A DNA stretch of 64,000 nt from Methylotenera sp. (GTDB lineage Bacteria > Pseudomonadota > Gammaproteobacteria > Burkholderiales > Methylophilaceae): NCBI GenBank assembly GCA_013141075.1, contig JABFRQ010000007.1, forward strand, positions 1 through 64,000. Reading direction: 5' to 3'. Below the pieces are notes generated by a model. It worked only from the letters and a program-made list of their open reading frames with translations, made no database searches and had not been told where the DNA came from. This document shows positions 41,706 to 49,160 of this stretch, in pieces; the first letter of the stretch is position 1; each line of letters opens with the position of its first letter. The translations under genes and the position numbers were made by a program.

Positions 41706-42623
41706 TTAAGCACCCATACGTGGGTCAACAATCAAACGTACGCGGTTGTAGTTAATGTTGGTTGCACCTGCAGCATTTTGTTGGGCTTTCAAAATCAACT
41801 CAGCTGCTGCCATATTGTCTGGGCCAACTACCAACACATCAGGCGTTACACCAATTTGGCGGTTACCATCGCCTTTTACTTTCATCATGGCGGTAAATGC
41901 TGCGGTAAAGTTTGTAACATCTAGCGCAGCTTTAGAGCCAAATGCTAATTGCCAAAAACCATAAGCAGCATTACCACGCCAGCGGCCACCGTAACTAAAT
42001 ACATCAGTTTCAAATACGCTATCTGAATTGTTAGCATTGGTTTTTGCATAAAACTCAGCGGCATTACGCTCTTGCAAGTAAAGTGGTTTAGCGGCACGGT
42101 CTGTACATAACAGCACCCAAGGTTCGCCAGTACCTGCTTGCATATTGCTATAAGCTGTTACTGCACCTGTGCCATCTTCATTAGCTGTCACTGGGTGATC
42201 AGTATCAAAAAAGAACTGGCCGTCATAACAAATTGAGCTAAAGCCTGCTTTAATGGCGTTAAACACCAAGTCATTTTTTAAATCAATTACTGAATGACCA
42301 TAGCTTTGTGATAAATCACCATACATTTCAAGGTTGTTATCTTCAAAATCAGCACGTGGAATATCAAACGTATTTTCGTAACGCTCGTTAGTTACTGTGT
42401 AAGCACGCTTAGCAAATGTTTTATGCAAGCGGCTACCCACCCATAATTTAAATGCTGGAATTTGGCTCAAAAATGAGTAAGTGTTACTCGCATTATTGCT
42501 ACCCATGCGTGCAGCTACATCTTGCCAAGTTTCTTTTACTGAAACTAAGCCTTGGTTAAAGCGTACTTTTAGCGTGGTATTAAATGCCTCAATCTGGGCA
42601 TTGGTTAATTGTGTTGTTGCCAT
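41706..42623 (-). CDS. Major capsid protein (Mu gpT)
   Basis: 305 aa; NTTLKVRFNQGLVSVKETWQ, KTFAKRAYTVTNERYENTFD and QIGVTPDVLVVGPDNMAAAE mark the Mu T family. It follows the protease/scaffold gene I as in Mu. Confidence 0.95.
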   Translation of the reverse strand: MATTQLTNAQIEAFNTTLKVRFNQGLVSVKETWQDVAARMGSNNASNTYSFLSQIPAFKLWVGSRLHKTFAKRAYTVTNERYENTFDIPRADFEDNNLEMYGDLSQSYGHSVIDLKNDLVFNAIKAGFSSICYDGQFFFDTDHPVTANEDGTGAVTAYSNMQAGTGEPWVLLCTDRAAKPLYLQERNAAEFYAKTNANNSDSVFETDVFSYGGRWRGNAAYGFWQLAFGSKAALDVTNFTAAFTAMMKVKGDGNRQIGVTPDVLVVGPDNMAAAELILKAQQNAAGATNINYNRVRLIVDPRMGA

Positions 42624-42658
42624 TTTTTAATCTCCAAAAAGGTAATAAAGGGTAAGGC

Positions 42659-43645
42659 TTACTTGCCTGCTGCTTTTTTATTGGCTGCAAAGTCTTCTGG
42701 CTTCACACCCATGCGGGTACACATTGCTTGCTCTTCAATAGTTAAGCCATGGTCAGCATTTAAATCAGCTTGTGCTTGGCGGCCATCTGGCAATAGTGGT
42801 GTAGCTGCTGTTACAAACTCTGTAAGTTGTGCCAGGCTTAATTTTTCAGCCCATGCTTTTTGAGCTGGCGCTAATACCTTGCTAGCTAATGCTGCCTGTA
42901 AAGTTTCAGCATGCTTAGCTTGCTCTGCAGCTAAAGCTACTGCCGCTTTTTCATCTTCAGCAGCTTTTACTTGTGCTTGCAGCGCTGCATTTTCAGCCGT
43001 TAAAGCTGCAACACTTGTTTGCAGGGTTTTATTTTCAGCAGTTAAGCTGGCTACGTTGGTAGTCAGCGCTGCCAACTCTTCTTTCTCAGTTGCCATGTCT
43101 TCATCTCCATTGGGTAAAGGGTTGTTGTTAGGTAAAGTGTTATATTTGGTAAGGGCAGCCAATGAGGCTAAGCCATCAATCGCAGGTGTATTGGTAAGGG
43201 CAACGCTTAGAATTTCAGAAACTTCACCTGTTTGCGTGTAGTAAAGAAACACCGCGCTAATGTAGCGGTACTCACTGGCAGCAATGAGCTTTTTAGCTGT
43301 GGCAGTCCAGTTAATATCAGTGGCCCATAAGCCATCATCACGAAATTCAAGGCCATGAAACCAGCCTGCGGCAGGCACAGGCTGACCATTCATTTCAGCA
43401 CGTAGGCTTTGGTGTTCATAGTCAACTAGGGTGTCATTCTTTTTGGCAGCAAGCTTGGCAATTACCTTGGCAGCAATGTCAGCTGTTAAGTGCCAGCTTG
43501 GCGTATCAAAAGGGCGACCATCTTCAGCCCTAAATTCACCCGCTGGCAGCAAGTGAGCCTCGGTTGCTAGCGTGCCATTAGCGCCAATGCCAAAAGACAA
43601 ACTAGCAAAGTTGGTATGCTGTACTTTAGATTGCAGTTTTGACAA
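42659..43645 (-). CDS. Head maturation protease/scaffold (Mu gpI)
   Basis: 328 aa. N-terminal half is the protease (LLPAGEFRAEDGRPFDTPSW, NDTLVDYEHQSLRAEMNGQP, PAAGWFHGLEFRDDGLWATD). Residues 185-265 are a coiled-coil scaffold (LTAENKTLQTSVAALTAENA), and the C-terminus ends with a capsid-binding part. In Mu the scaffold gene Z is nested in I; here the same layout may hold. Start TTG 43645 with AGGAAA upstream. First gene behind late promoter PI. Confidence 0.92.
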   Translation of the reverse strand: MSKLQSKVQHTNFASLSFGIGANGTLATEAHLLPAGEFRAEDGRPFDTPSWHLTADIAAKVIAKLAAKKNDTLVDYEHQSLRAEMNGQPVPAAGWFHGLEFRDDGLWATDINWTATAKKLIAASEYRYISAVFLYYTQTGEVSEILSVALTNTPAIDGLASLAALTKYNTLPNNNPLPNGDEDMATEKEELAALTTNVASLTAENKTLQTSVAALTAENAALQAQVKAAEDEKAAVALAAEQAKHAETLQAALASKVLAPAQKAWAEKLSLAQLTEFVTAATPLLPDGRQAQADLNADHGLTIEEQAMCTRMGVKPEDFAANKKAAGK

Positions 43646-43678
43646 AGCCTGTTTCCTAATCGGTGAGTTGATAGGTAC

Positions 43679-43724
43679 ATTGTGGGCTTATTGAAAAACT
43701 AATTTAATGCGTGAAATGTTTCGC
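43679..43724 (-). promoter_or_regulatory. Late promoter PI (upstream of gene I)
   Basis: On the minus strand CAGCGAAACATTTCACGC (core 43724-43709), then GCATTAAATT and, 26 bases after TTTCAC, the -10-like CACAAT (43684-43679). Transcription would start near 43672, 27 bases before the TTG of I. Confidence 0.78.
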
Positions 43725-43973
43725 TGGTGAAGAGTGAGTGATGGAATTGCACAGGCGGGGTTTAAAGCGATTATTTATTTTATCTAGGTAAAGCTATAGG
43801 TGCATTTTATTTGAAGGCTTGGCACGCCCTTTCGAATGAGCGTAGCGCTATAAAATATGTTATTCATTCGGTTAAGCATCAATATATTCTAAATAGATAA
43901 CTTTTAATCTGCTATGAAAAATACATTGATGCTTTTAATTACGTCAGATAGGATGGCTAATACTAGTTAGGCA
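43725..43973. other. Noncoding centre of the prophage; candidate strong gyrase site region
   Basis: The exact midpoint of the prophage is 43,680. In Mu a strong gyrase site lies at the genome centre between G and I and is needed to bring the ends together for replication. This 250-bp gap has no gene, lies just upstream of I, and includes an AT-rich half (43840-43960) and a GC-richer half with TTGGCACGCCC and GAGCGTAGCGCT. The assignment rests on position alone. Confidence 0.4.
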
Positions 43974-44177
43974 CTAATCTAAAATTGCATCAAACATCAT
44001 GGCATCTGTTAATCCAGCATCACTTTCAATCGGTTTCCCAGACATGCTTCTATGCTCAAACCCACCCTGTTCGCGTAAAACTAAAACCGACTGTCTGCCA
44101 GTGTCGCGCTCCCACGAACAAAGCATATCGTTTAATTCTGTTAGTGTTTTTTGTATTTTTTGGTCTTGGTGTTTCAT
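43974..44177 (-). CDS. Small hypothetical protein (67 aa) next to a prophage attC
   Basis: Soluble acidic protein with KHQDQKIQKTLTELNDMLCS and TGRQSVLVLREQGGFEHRSM. Start ATG 44177 has TGGAGA nine bases upstream; the leader AATAAATTGGAGATTAAAA is shared with the next gene. It is the last of three small genes between Mor and gene I and is adjacent to an attC. Confidence 0.7.
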   Translation of the reverse strand: MKHQDQKIQKTLTELNDMLCSWERDTGRQSVLVLREQGGFEHRSMSGKPIESDAGLTDAMMFDAILD

Positions 44178-44213
44178 TTTTAATCTCCAATTTATTCGGG
44201 CTTGGCAACAATT

Positions 44214-44270
44214 GCCTAACCCGTCCATCAAGCGGGACTGCTTCGCAGCCCCTTATGTCAGGCGTTAGGC
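44214..44270 (+). other. attC site inside the prophage (1)
   Basis: GCCTAAC ... GTTAGGC with left arm CCGTCCATCAAGCGGGAC, core CTGCTTCGCAG and right arm CCCCTTATGTCAGGCG. It is almost identical to the host array sites at 4439 and 13472. Orientation is plus while the adjacent genes are on the minus strand. Confidence 0.88.
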
Positions 44271-44271
44271 A

Positions 44272-44514
44272 TCAGTGCTTACGGGCCAATCCAGTTTTAA
44301 ATTCTTGCCCGTCTGGGTCTGTAACATAAAATTCACCATTGAAAGCTCTAACAGTTACATCAACACCAGTAATCTGCTTTATCAAGTTCTTTACATCTTC
44401 CGCACCATTGTCGCGTGGCAATGGTGGCTTTGGGCAATGGCAGCTTAAGCCGTGGTACTTGAACATTTCTTCTCCTTGCGGCATTGGTTCTCCGCATAGC
44501 TCGCATTTACTCAT
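44272..44514 (-). CDS. Small zinc-knuckle protein (80 aa) in a prophage cassette
   Basis: N-terminus KCELCGEPMPQGEEMFKYHG then LSCHCPKP: cysteines CELC and CHC suggest a small zinc-binding domain, like those of phage NinF-type proteins. VTVRAFNGEFYVTDPDGQEF forms the rest. It is flanked by attC sites on both sides (44214 and 44550), so it qualifies as an integron cassette with the gene in antisense. Shared leader AATAAATTGGAGATT. Confidence 0.75.
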   Translation of the reverse strand: MSKCELCGEPMPQGEEMFKYHGLSCHCPKPPLPRDNGAEDVKNLIKQITGVDVTVRAFNGEFYVTDPDGQEFKTGLARKH

Positions 44515-44549
44515 TTTTCAATCTCCAATTTATTCAGTCTTGGCAACAT

Positions 44550-44624
44550 GCCTAACCTATCGTTCAAGGTTCGCTTCGCTTGGACTTGCCTACGGCAAGC
44601 CCCTTAACTCAGTCTCGTTAGAGC
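44550..44624 (+). other. attC site inside the prophage (2)
   Basis: GCCTAAC ... GTTAGAGC, 75 bp, with stem GGACTTGCCTACGGCAAGCCCC and arms CTATCGTTCAAGG / CTTAACTCAGTCTC, a different attC lineage from the first. Confidence 0.82.
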
Positions 44625-44865
44625 TAATGCTCATTGCATAATCAATCATGCCTCGTAACCCACCGTCTAGCCCTTGCTCTACGCATTCCTTCGGTAACAT
44701 CACATTGCCAATGTTTTGCTCTGTGCTTGCTAGCCAATCAAGCCTGGATTGGTCTTTGCGTAGTTCTTTTAATTCTGCTAAAGCTTCTATAATTGACGAA
44801 TGCGCAGGTACTCCGTCTGCGCGGAATTCGTATATTTGTTTTAGCTCTCTTTCAATTGCTTTCAT
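44590..44865 (-). CDS. Hypothetical phage protein (91 aa), C-terminus encoded by attC
   Basis: MKAIERELKQIYEFRADGVP and AELKELRKDQSRLDWLASTE belong to small helical proteins that are widespread in phages. The last residues NETELRGLP are read from the attC in antisense. AAGGAG precedes ATG 44865. Confidence 0.75.
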   Translation of the reverse strand: MKAIERELKQIYEFRADGVPAHSSIIEALAELKELRKDQSRLDWLASTEQNIGNVMLPKECVEQGLDGGLRGMIDYAMSISSNETELRGLP

Positions 44866-44887
44866 ATTTCACTCCTTATTTACGGTA

Positions 44888-44903
44888 GCTCTAACCCATC
44901 ATT
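44888..44903 (+). other. Half attC remnant
   Basis: GCTCTAACCCATCATT matches the left end of a host coding-type attC and then diverges; no R' box follows. It probably marks the third boundary of the prophage cassette island. Confidence 0.55.
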
Positions 44904-44926
44904 TTCAGTTTGCGATTTTGTGCAAG

Positions 44927-45355
44927 TTAAAATAAATCAAACTGCCGCTCATCAGTCTCACGGCAAATATTTAAAATATGGCGGCTGCTTAAGTTATTTA
45001 AGCGCGCCAGTTTGTTAATGCTCAAATGCTTTTTATCATGGCGTATTTGTGTATTACGCACCATAATAAATAGCTTATCTGGCTTGGGTAACCATAGGCG
45101 GCCTGCGGCATCTATATGCCCAGCTAGCGTGTGGCGTAGCCTTGCTAGCTCATCGTCAGCTAGGCCTAGCGCATGGCTTTTAAACTGTGGTAAATGCACG
45201 TTTACACCACCGTGGGTTTCTAAAAAGTCACGGGCGCGGGCAAAGCCTAGCGCTTTTACTACGGCTCTAATCACTGGTGGAAAAGTCTTTAATAGCTCTT
45301 CATCTACACTTGGAAAGCTATTTAAAAAGCCATTATCTATAGTTTGAATAGTCAT
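44927..45355 (-). CDS. Mor/C-family transcription activator
   Basis: 142 aa. ARDFLETHGGVNVHLPQFKS contains the GG-x-x-x-x-x-P turn of Mor's dimerisation region and DKKHLSINKLARLNNLSSRH is the helix-turn-helix. In Mu, Mor activates the middle promoter and its homologue C activates late promoters. Only one homologue is visible here, so it may do both and is the prime candidate to bind the shared late-promoter element. Position after GemA is that of Mor. Confidence 0.85.
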   Translation of the reverse strand: MTIQTIDNGFLNSFPSVDEELLKTFPPVIRAVVKALGFARARDFLETHGGVNVHLPQFKSHALGLADDELARLRHTLAGHIDAAGRLWLPKPDKLFIMVRNTQIRHDKKHLSINKLARLNNLSSRHILNICRETDERQFDLF

Positions 45356-45360
45356 TAAAG

Positions 45361-45822
45361 CTACCGTGCAAACCAGCTTTTAAGTGCTTCAGTAATGCTT
45401 TGGCATTCAGCAATGCTAAGTGAATCAAGGTCTGGCACATTATGTGCAGTTTGGCGTGCACAAAAGACCAGCAAGGCTTGGCGGCTGGCATTTTTCACCT
45501 TGCCTGCTTGGCCTAGCTTACCCCATAGCTTTACCAGCATAGCAATGCGTGGTGGTATGGCTTTACTAGCCGTGCTAGCACCTTTACTCTTGGCATTAAA
45601 CTTGTGTTGGCGCGGCCAGCCACGCTTTTCATAATCTTCAAGCGCTGCAGCAAGTTGTGGCATATTCATACTGCTGGCTGATATGCGGCCAGCAATTTCA
45701 TAAGCACCATGGCGGGCAAGTAAATCACGGTGTGTTTCATCACACCAGCCTGCTAGGTTTTTAATTGCCCAGCCTTTGGCAATGGCTACCAGCTGGGTGT
45801 AATGTTTGCTTAAATCGCTCAT
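45361..45822 (-). CDS. gemA: GemA (Mu gp16-like) regulatory protein
   Basis: 153 aa; YTQLVAIAKGWAIKNLAGWC, RDLLARHGAYEIAGRISASS and MLVKLWGKLGQAGKVKNASR match the GemA family, which in Mu changes host DNA supercoiling and gene expression. Directly upstream of the Mor-like gene. Confidence 0.88.
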   Translation of the reverse strand: MSDLSKHYTQLVAIAKGWAIKNLAGWCDETHRDLLARHGAYEIAGRISASSMNMPQLAAALEDYEKRGWPRQHKFNAKSKGASTASKAIPPRIAMLVKLWGKLGQAGKVKNASRQALLVFCARQTAHNVPDLDSLSIAECQSITEALKSWFAR

Positions 45823-45906
45823 AAATTCTCTTGAATTTTATTAGTAAAACTGCCTTGCTTAGCCTTCATTTGCATAAAAGCTAAACATGGTGGTTTAGTT
45901 AATAGC

Positions 45907-46179
45907 CTAGTTCACTGCATCTTTTAAAGCTTTGCCAGCTTTAAAACTCACTTTGATACTGGCAGCAATTTCAATTTTGTCACCAGTGCGTGGGTTGCGG
46001 CCAGTGCGTGCTGCACGCTGGGTAGCATTAAAGCTGCCAATACCTTGCAACTCAGCTTTGCCAGTATTCATTAAGTCGTAGCTAATACTAGCAACTAGTG
46101 CTGTATAAGCACGCTCAGCCACTGCTTTGGTGATGCCTGCAGTATCTGCAATTTTTTCAATTTGGTCTTTTTTACTCAT
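45907..46179 (-). CDS. HU-family DNA-binding protein
   Basis: 90 aa; KKDQIEKIADTAGITKAVAE, LQGIGSFNATQRAARTGRNP (with the GRNPRTG beta-arm tip) and FKAGKALKDAVN are standard HU. Mu transposition needs host HU and IHF; this phage brings its own. ATG 46179 has AGGAGT upstream, so an upstream extension is excluded. Confidence 0.95.
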   Translation of the reverse strand: MSKKDQIEKIADTAGITKAVAERAYTALVASISYDLMNTGKAELQGIGSFNATQRAARTGRNPRTGDKIEIAASIKVSFKAGKALKDAVN

Positions 46180-46294
46180 GGTGTTACTCCTAAAATTAAG
46201 TGGGTTGACTGCGCCTGATGAAGGGTTCACATTAAGGAGGCATCATCACAGTCTGCTATGGTTTTAAGCCACTCATAGCTTGGCCGCCAATCAA

Positions 46295-46849
46295 CTAAGC
46301 TTCTAGTTCACTCAGTACAGTTTTAATGATGTTATCAATGGCCTTGGTGCTGTCATCATCTTGTGGTTTGATAAGTACGTCATTAGTGGCGGGCACAAGC
46401 ATGATGCCTGCGTTAGTTAAAATGCTGGTATCTAGTCTTTTCATGCCCACATCCACTAGGCTAAATTTGGTTTTTATACAGGCATTGATCTGGCTTGCTA
46501 GCAGAAAATTTTCGAGTGCAAAATTGGTTTTTGATAAATGCTGTAAGTAATCAATCGCCTTGGCTTCATCAGCTACTTTCAGCTTTTCTTTACCTACTTG
46601 GTAACCAATTTTAATGCCGTCAATCGTCATACTTTTGCTAGTTTCAAATAGCGCTGGGCTGGCTTCAATCGTTTGGCTTAAGGCCTCATGCTCTTCAGTC
46701 ATTTTTGTTACGGCACGCTGTAGCGGCTTTTCATATTTGGCTTGTATTGCTTCAATTTCTGCCTGCATCGTGCCTGCTAAATCTAGTGCGGCACGGCGGG
46801 TAGCGGCATAGGTAATCGTTTGGTTGCAAATACTTTCTAGTGTTGCCAT
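46295..46849 (-). CDS. Gam-like host-nuclease inhibitor
   Basis: 184 aa; long N-terminal helices with LDLAGTMQAEIEAIQAKYEK, then the core DGIKIGYQVGKEKLKVADEA and YLQHLSKTNFALENFLLASQ. The Gam fold (Ku-like) coats DNA ends to block RecBCD. Position in the early operon is right; sequence similarity to Mu Gam is remote, so moderate confidence. Confidence 0.75.
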   Translation of the reverse strand: MATLESICNQTITYAATRRAALDLAGTMQAEIEAIQAKYEKPLQRAVTKMTEEHEALSQTIEASPALFETSKSMTIDGIKIGYQVGKEKLKVADEAKAIDYLQHLSKTNFALENFLLASQINACIKTKFSLVDVGMKRLDTSILTNAGIMLVPATNDVLIKPQDDDSTKAIDNIIKTVLSELEA

Positions 46850-46859
46850 GGTGAATCTC

Positions 46860-47408
46860 CTATTGGGTCTTGCCTGTTAATTTGTTAAGTGTGTCTTTTA
46901 CGTTTTGTGGCATTACTGACTTTTCTTTTTTAACCATTTCGCCAGCCTTGACAATATGGTTTACAGGCTTAGTTTCAGCCGTTTTAAAATTGCCATACTT
47001 TCGGCCTTGCTCACTTTGTTTCTCAGCCTTGGCCTCAGCTTTGTTGCTGTAGCTAATAATGATTTCATACAAGTAACCGTGGCTTTTAAGCGGTAGGCTT
47101 AGGTTGTCGCGGCTCATTAGCATTTGCTCTATGGCCTGTTGCCAGTAGCCTTGTGGGGCTACATATGTGTTGCCATTGCGGGTTATTTCTGCGTTTTGAA
47201 TATCTTCAAGCAGCTCGTCTAACATTTTTGTTAAGCGCATCATGCTAAGCGCGCGCTGCGCTGGCTTAAATAGTGCTATGTAGGCAAGCAATAAATCACC
47301 AAATGGCGTGAACTTAAAAGCCCGTGCTACCGCTTGGCGTGCAGCTACATCATTCATGGCAGCTGCCAATGGAAACTCCGCCTGGCAACATGGGCAAACT
47401 AGCTTCAT
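46860..47408 (-). CDS. Conserved early phage protein with N-terminal zinc knuckle (182 aa)
   Basis: KLVCPCCQAEFPLAAAMNDV starts with CPCC, and later residues QGYWQQAIEQMLMSRDNLSL are a helical part; LFKPAQRALSMMRLTKMLDE links them. Proteins of this type occur in the early operon of Mu-like phages without known role. ATG 47408 overlaps the previous stop as ATGA. Confidence 0.75.
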   Translation of the reverse strand: MKLVCPCCQAEFPLAAAMNDVAARQAVARAFKFTPFGDLLLAYIALFKPAQRALSMMRLTKMLDELLEDIQNAEITRNGNTYVAPQGYWQQAIEQMLMSRDNLSLPLKSHGYLYEIIISYSNKAEAKAEKQSEQGRKYGNFKTAETKPVNHIVKAGEMVKKEKSVMPQNVKDTLNKLTGKTQ

Positions 47409-47761
47409 GCTTCGTCCCACAAGCGCACTGTTGCTGCTGGCTTCATAAAAATATCTTGCAACATGAGTACACCTTCAGGTGTAGTTAAATCAGCCTCTAC
47501 TTTTTTAGGTCTAGTAAATGCTGAGTGGCCCAATGCTGGCAGTGCTATAAATAAGTTGTAGCTATATTTAGCATCTACCACTTCTTTTTTAGCTTCACCA
47601 TTTGATGCCAACCTATTTAAGGCTGAAATACTGCTGCATGGCTTTACAATTAAACCTTGCTGCATAATATATTCATCAAGTTGCTTAGATGTTGCCTTGC
47701 CATGTAACGCCAAATAAGTGCGGGCATGGCTTAGGTATCTAGTAATCATTGCGGTTGCCAT
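47405..47761 (-). CDS. Hypothetical early phage protein (118 aa)
   Basis: N-terminal ITRYLSHARTYLALHGKATS and KQLDEYIMQQ have winged-helix character (similar to small replication/regulatory proteins of phages). The C-terminus is polar. Stop overlaps the start of the following gene by ATGA, so the pair is translationally coupled. Confidence 0.72.
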   Translation of the reverse strand: MATAMITRYLSHARTYLALHGKATSKQLDEYIMQQGLIVKPCSSISALNRLASNGEAKKEVVDAKYSYNLFIALPALGHSAFTRPKKVEADLTTPEGVLMLQDIFMKPAATVRLWDEA

Positions 47762-47764
47762 GGC

Positions 47765-47953
47765 TTACCCCTTTGCTACTACCCAAGCAGTGCTTAGGCG
47801 GTATTTAGTAGTTACAAAAACATAGGCTGTTTTAACTATGCGGCCAAATAAACTACGTGGCTTAGCCAATGGCTTTGGTGAAAATGGTGTGATGCAAAAT
47901 AAAGCATTGCTGGCTTGGTTAATTTCTGACCAGTTTTTATCAAACTTTCTCAT
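47765..47953 (-). CDS. Hypothetical early phage protein (62 aa)
   Basis: Basic protein, FDKNWSEINQASNALFCITP and FGRIVKTAYVFVTTKYRLST. Start overlaps the stop of the upstream 41-aa frame (ATGA). No family recognised. Confidence 0.65.
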   Translation of the reverse strand: MRKFDKNWSEINQASNALFCITPFSPKPLAKPRSLFGRIVKTAYVFVTTKYRLSTAWVVAKG

Positions 47954-48075
47954 GGTTTAATCTCCTTGTTTTTAGGCATATTCAATGCCCATGATTCAAG
48001 CAAAGCCTCTACTTTTTTAGCGTTTTCTTGCGCTAGTTTATTTAGTAGCAAAATGGCTTGGGCTTGAAGGTTCAT
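47950..48075 (-). CDS. Small helical early protein (41 aa)
   Basis: Frame NLQAQAILLLNKLAQENAKK ... ESWALNMPKNKEIKP between the MuB-like gene (8 bp upstream) and the 62-aa gene, which it overlaps by ATGA. The gene spacing and the amphipathic helix make it likely to be real. Confidence 0.6.
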   Translation of the reverse strand: MNLQAQAILLLNKLAQENAKKVEALLESWALNMPKNKEIKP

Positions 48076-48082
48076 AAAATAA

Positions 48083-49111
48083 TTACTTAATAGCCTGTAA
48101 ACATAAGGCTTGGTTTGCAACTGCATCAATCAACTTTACTGTGAGTGGGTTGCCTTTTCTAAACTGCTGCACTGCTGCAATTAAGCCTTCAACCAACATA
48201 CGCGCACTGCCTTTGCTATAAGCAAATAGGCGGGTTACTACATCATCTGGCACTTCTTCAATACCAAAGCCACTTTGTATTAGCGCGGCAGCATCAGCCT
48301 CTGTAATTGCTTTTACAGTCTCAGGCCAAAAGCCTGTGCGGCTACGAATCTGGTCAAACTGCCCATGCAATGGCTTAATCAAACCTGTTAAATACTCTGT
48401 GCCACATAACACAATGCCAACATTGGCAAGGTCACGAATGCGGCGCAGCGTGTGCAGCTGGTGCGCTGTAAGCGTTTCAGCTTCATCAATAATCAATAAG
48501 CTATCGGTATTACGTAGCGCATCAATTACTGCTCTAAATTTGTCATCAATGCTGCCTTTGCCACTAAACCCAGCAACCACACTGGCAAGGTGCTTAATTA
48601 AGCTTTGTGGGGTCATGGTTGGGGTCGCTTCAATCAGGTGCGTATTTGGGTGCTTGGCAACATAGCTTTTAATGCTGAAGGTTTTACCAGTGCCAACATA
48701 GGCCGTGAACACCGCAAAGTTACGGTTGCGGCGGGCGCTTTGGCAGCAAGCCTGCGCTAGTTTATATACGCTGGTTTCAACGGCTGGCACAACATCACTA
48801 CTGGTTTCTTCAGCATGTTTAATGGCGCTTTCAACAGACTTTAAAAGTGGGCTTGGGCTGGTAGCATAAACACCTTTTAAAATTTGGTTAAAGGCACTGG
48901 CACTAATGCGTGCCAAGCGTGAAAGGGCTGCTTGGGTGTAGCCTTTATCTGCCATCCAAATACGTATGCTGCCAATTAGCTCAACCTCAGCTACGGTGTA
49001 ATATGGTGGCCACTGCATTGTATTTTCGGCAGCTACTGTGGCTACTGTTTCAGTAGCTGGTAGTGTGGAATCGTAAGGTAAAACCTCAAATTTTGGCTTG
49101 GTACTTGTCAT
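48083..49111 (-). CDS. MuB-like AAA+ ATPase, target-selection protein
   Basis: 342 aa. Residues 40-90 form an N-terminal helix-turn-helix (QAALSRLARISASAFNQILK) as in Mu B. Walker A AYVGTGKTFS is at 137-146 and Walker B LLIIDE at 205-210. It binds DNA in an ATP-dependent filament and directs the transposase to targets, providing target immunity. Next to the transposase as in Mu. Confidence 0.93.
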   Translation of the reverse strand: MTSTKPKFEVLPYDSTLPATETVATVAAENTMQWPPYYTVAEVELIGSIRIWMADKGYTQAALSRLARISASAFNQILKGVYATSPSPLLKSVESAIKHAEETSSDVVPAVETSVYKLAQACCQSARRNRNFAVFTAYVGTGKTFSIKSYVAKHPNTHLIEATPTMTPQSLIKHLASVVAGFSGKGSIDDKFRAVIDALRNTDSLLIIDEAETLTAHQLHTLRRIRDLANVGIVLCGTEYLTGLIKPLHGQFDQIRSRTGFWPETVKAITEADAAALIQSGFGIEEVPDDVVTRLFAYSKGSARMLVEGLIAAVQQFRKGNPLTVKLIDAVANQALCLQAIK

Positions 49112-49160
49112 AAAAATCCCCCTAAAATCAATAAAAATGTTTAAAAAATTACTTAAAAAA

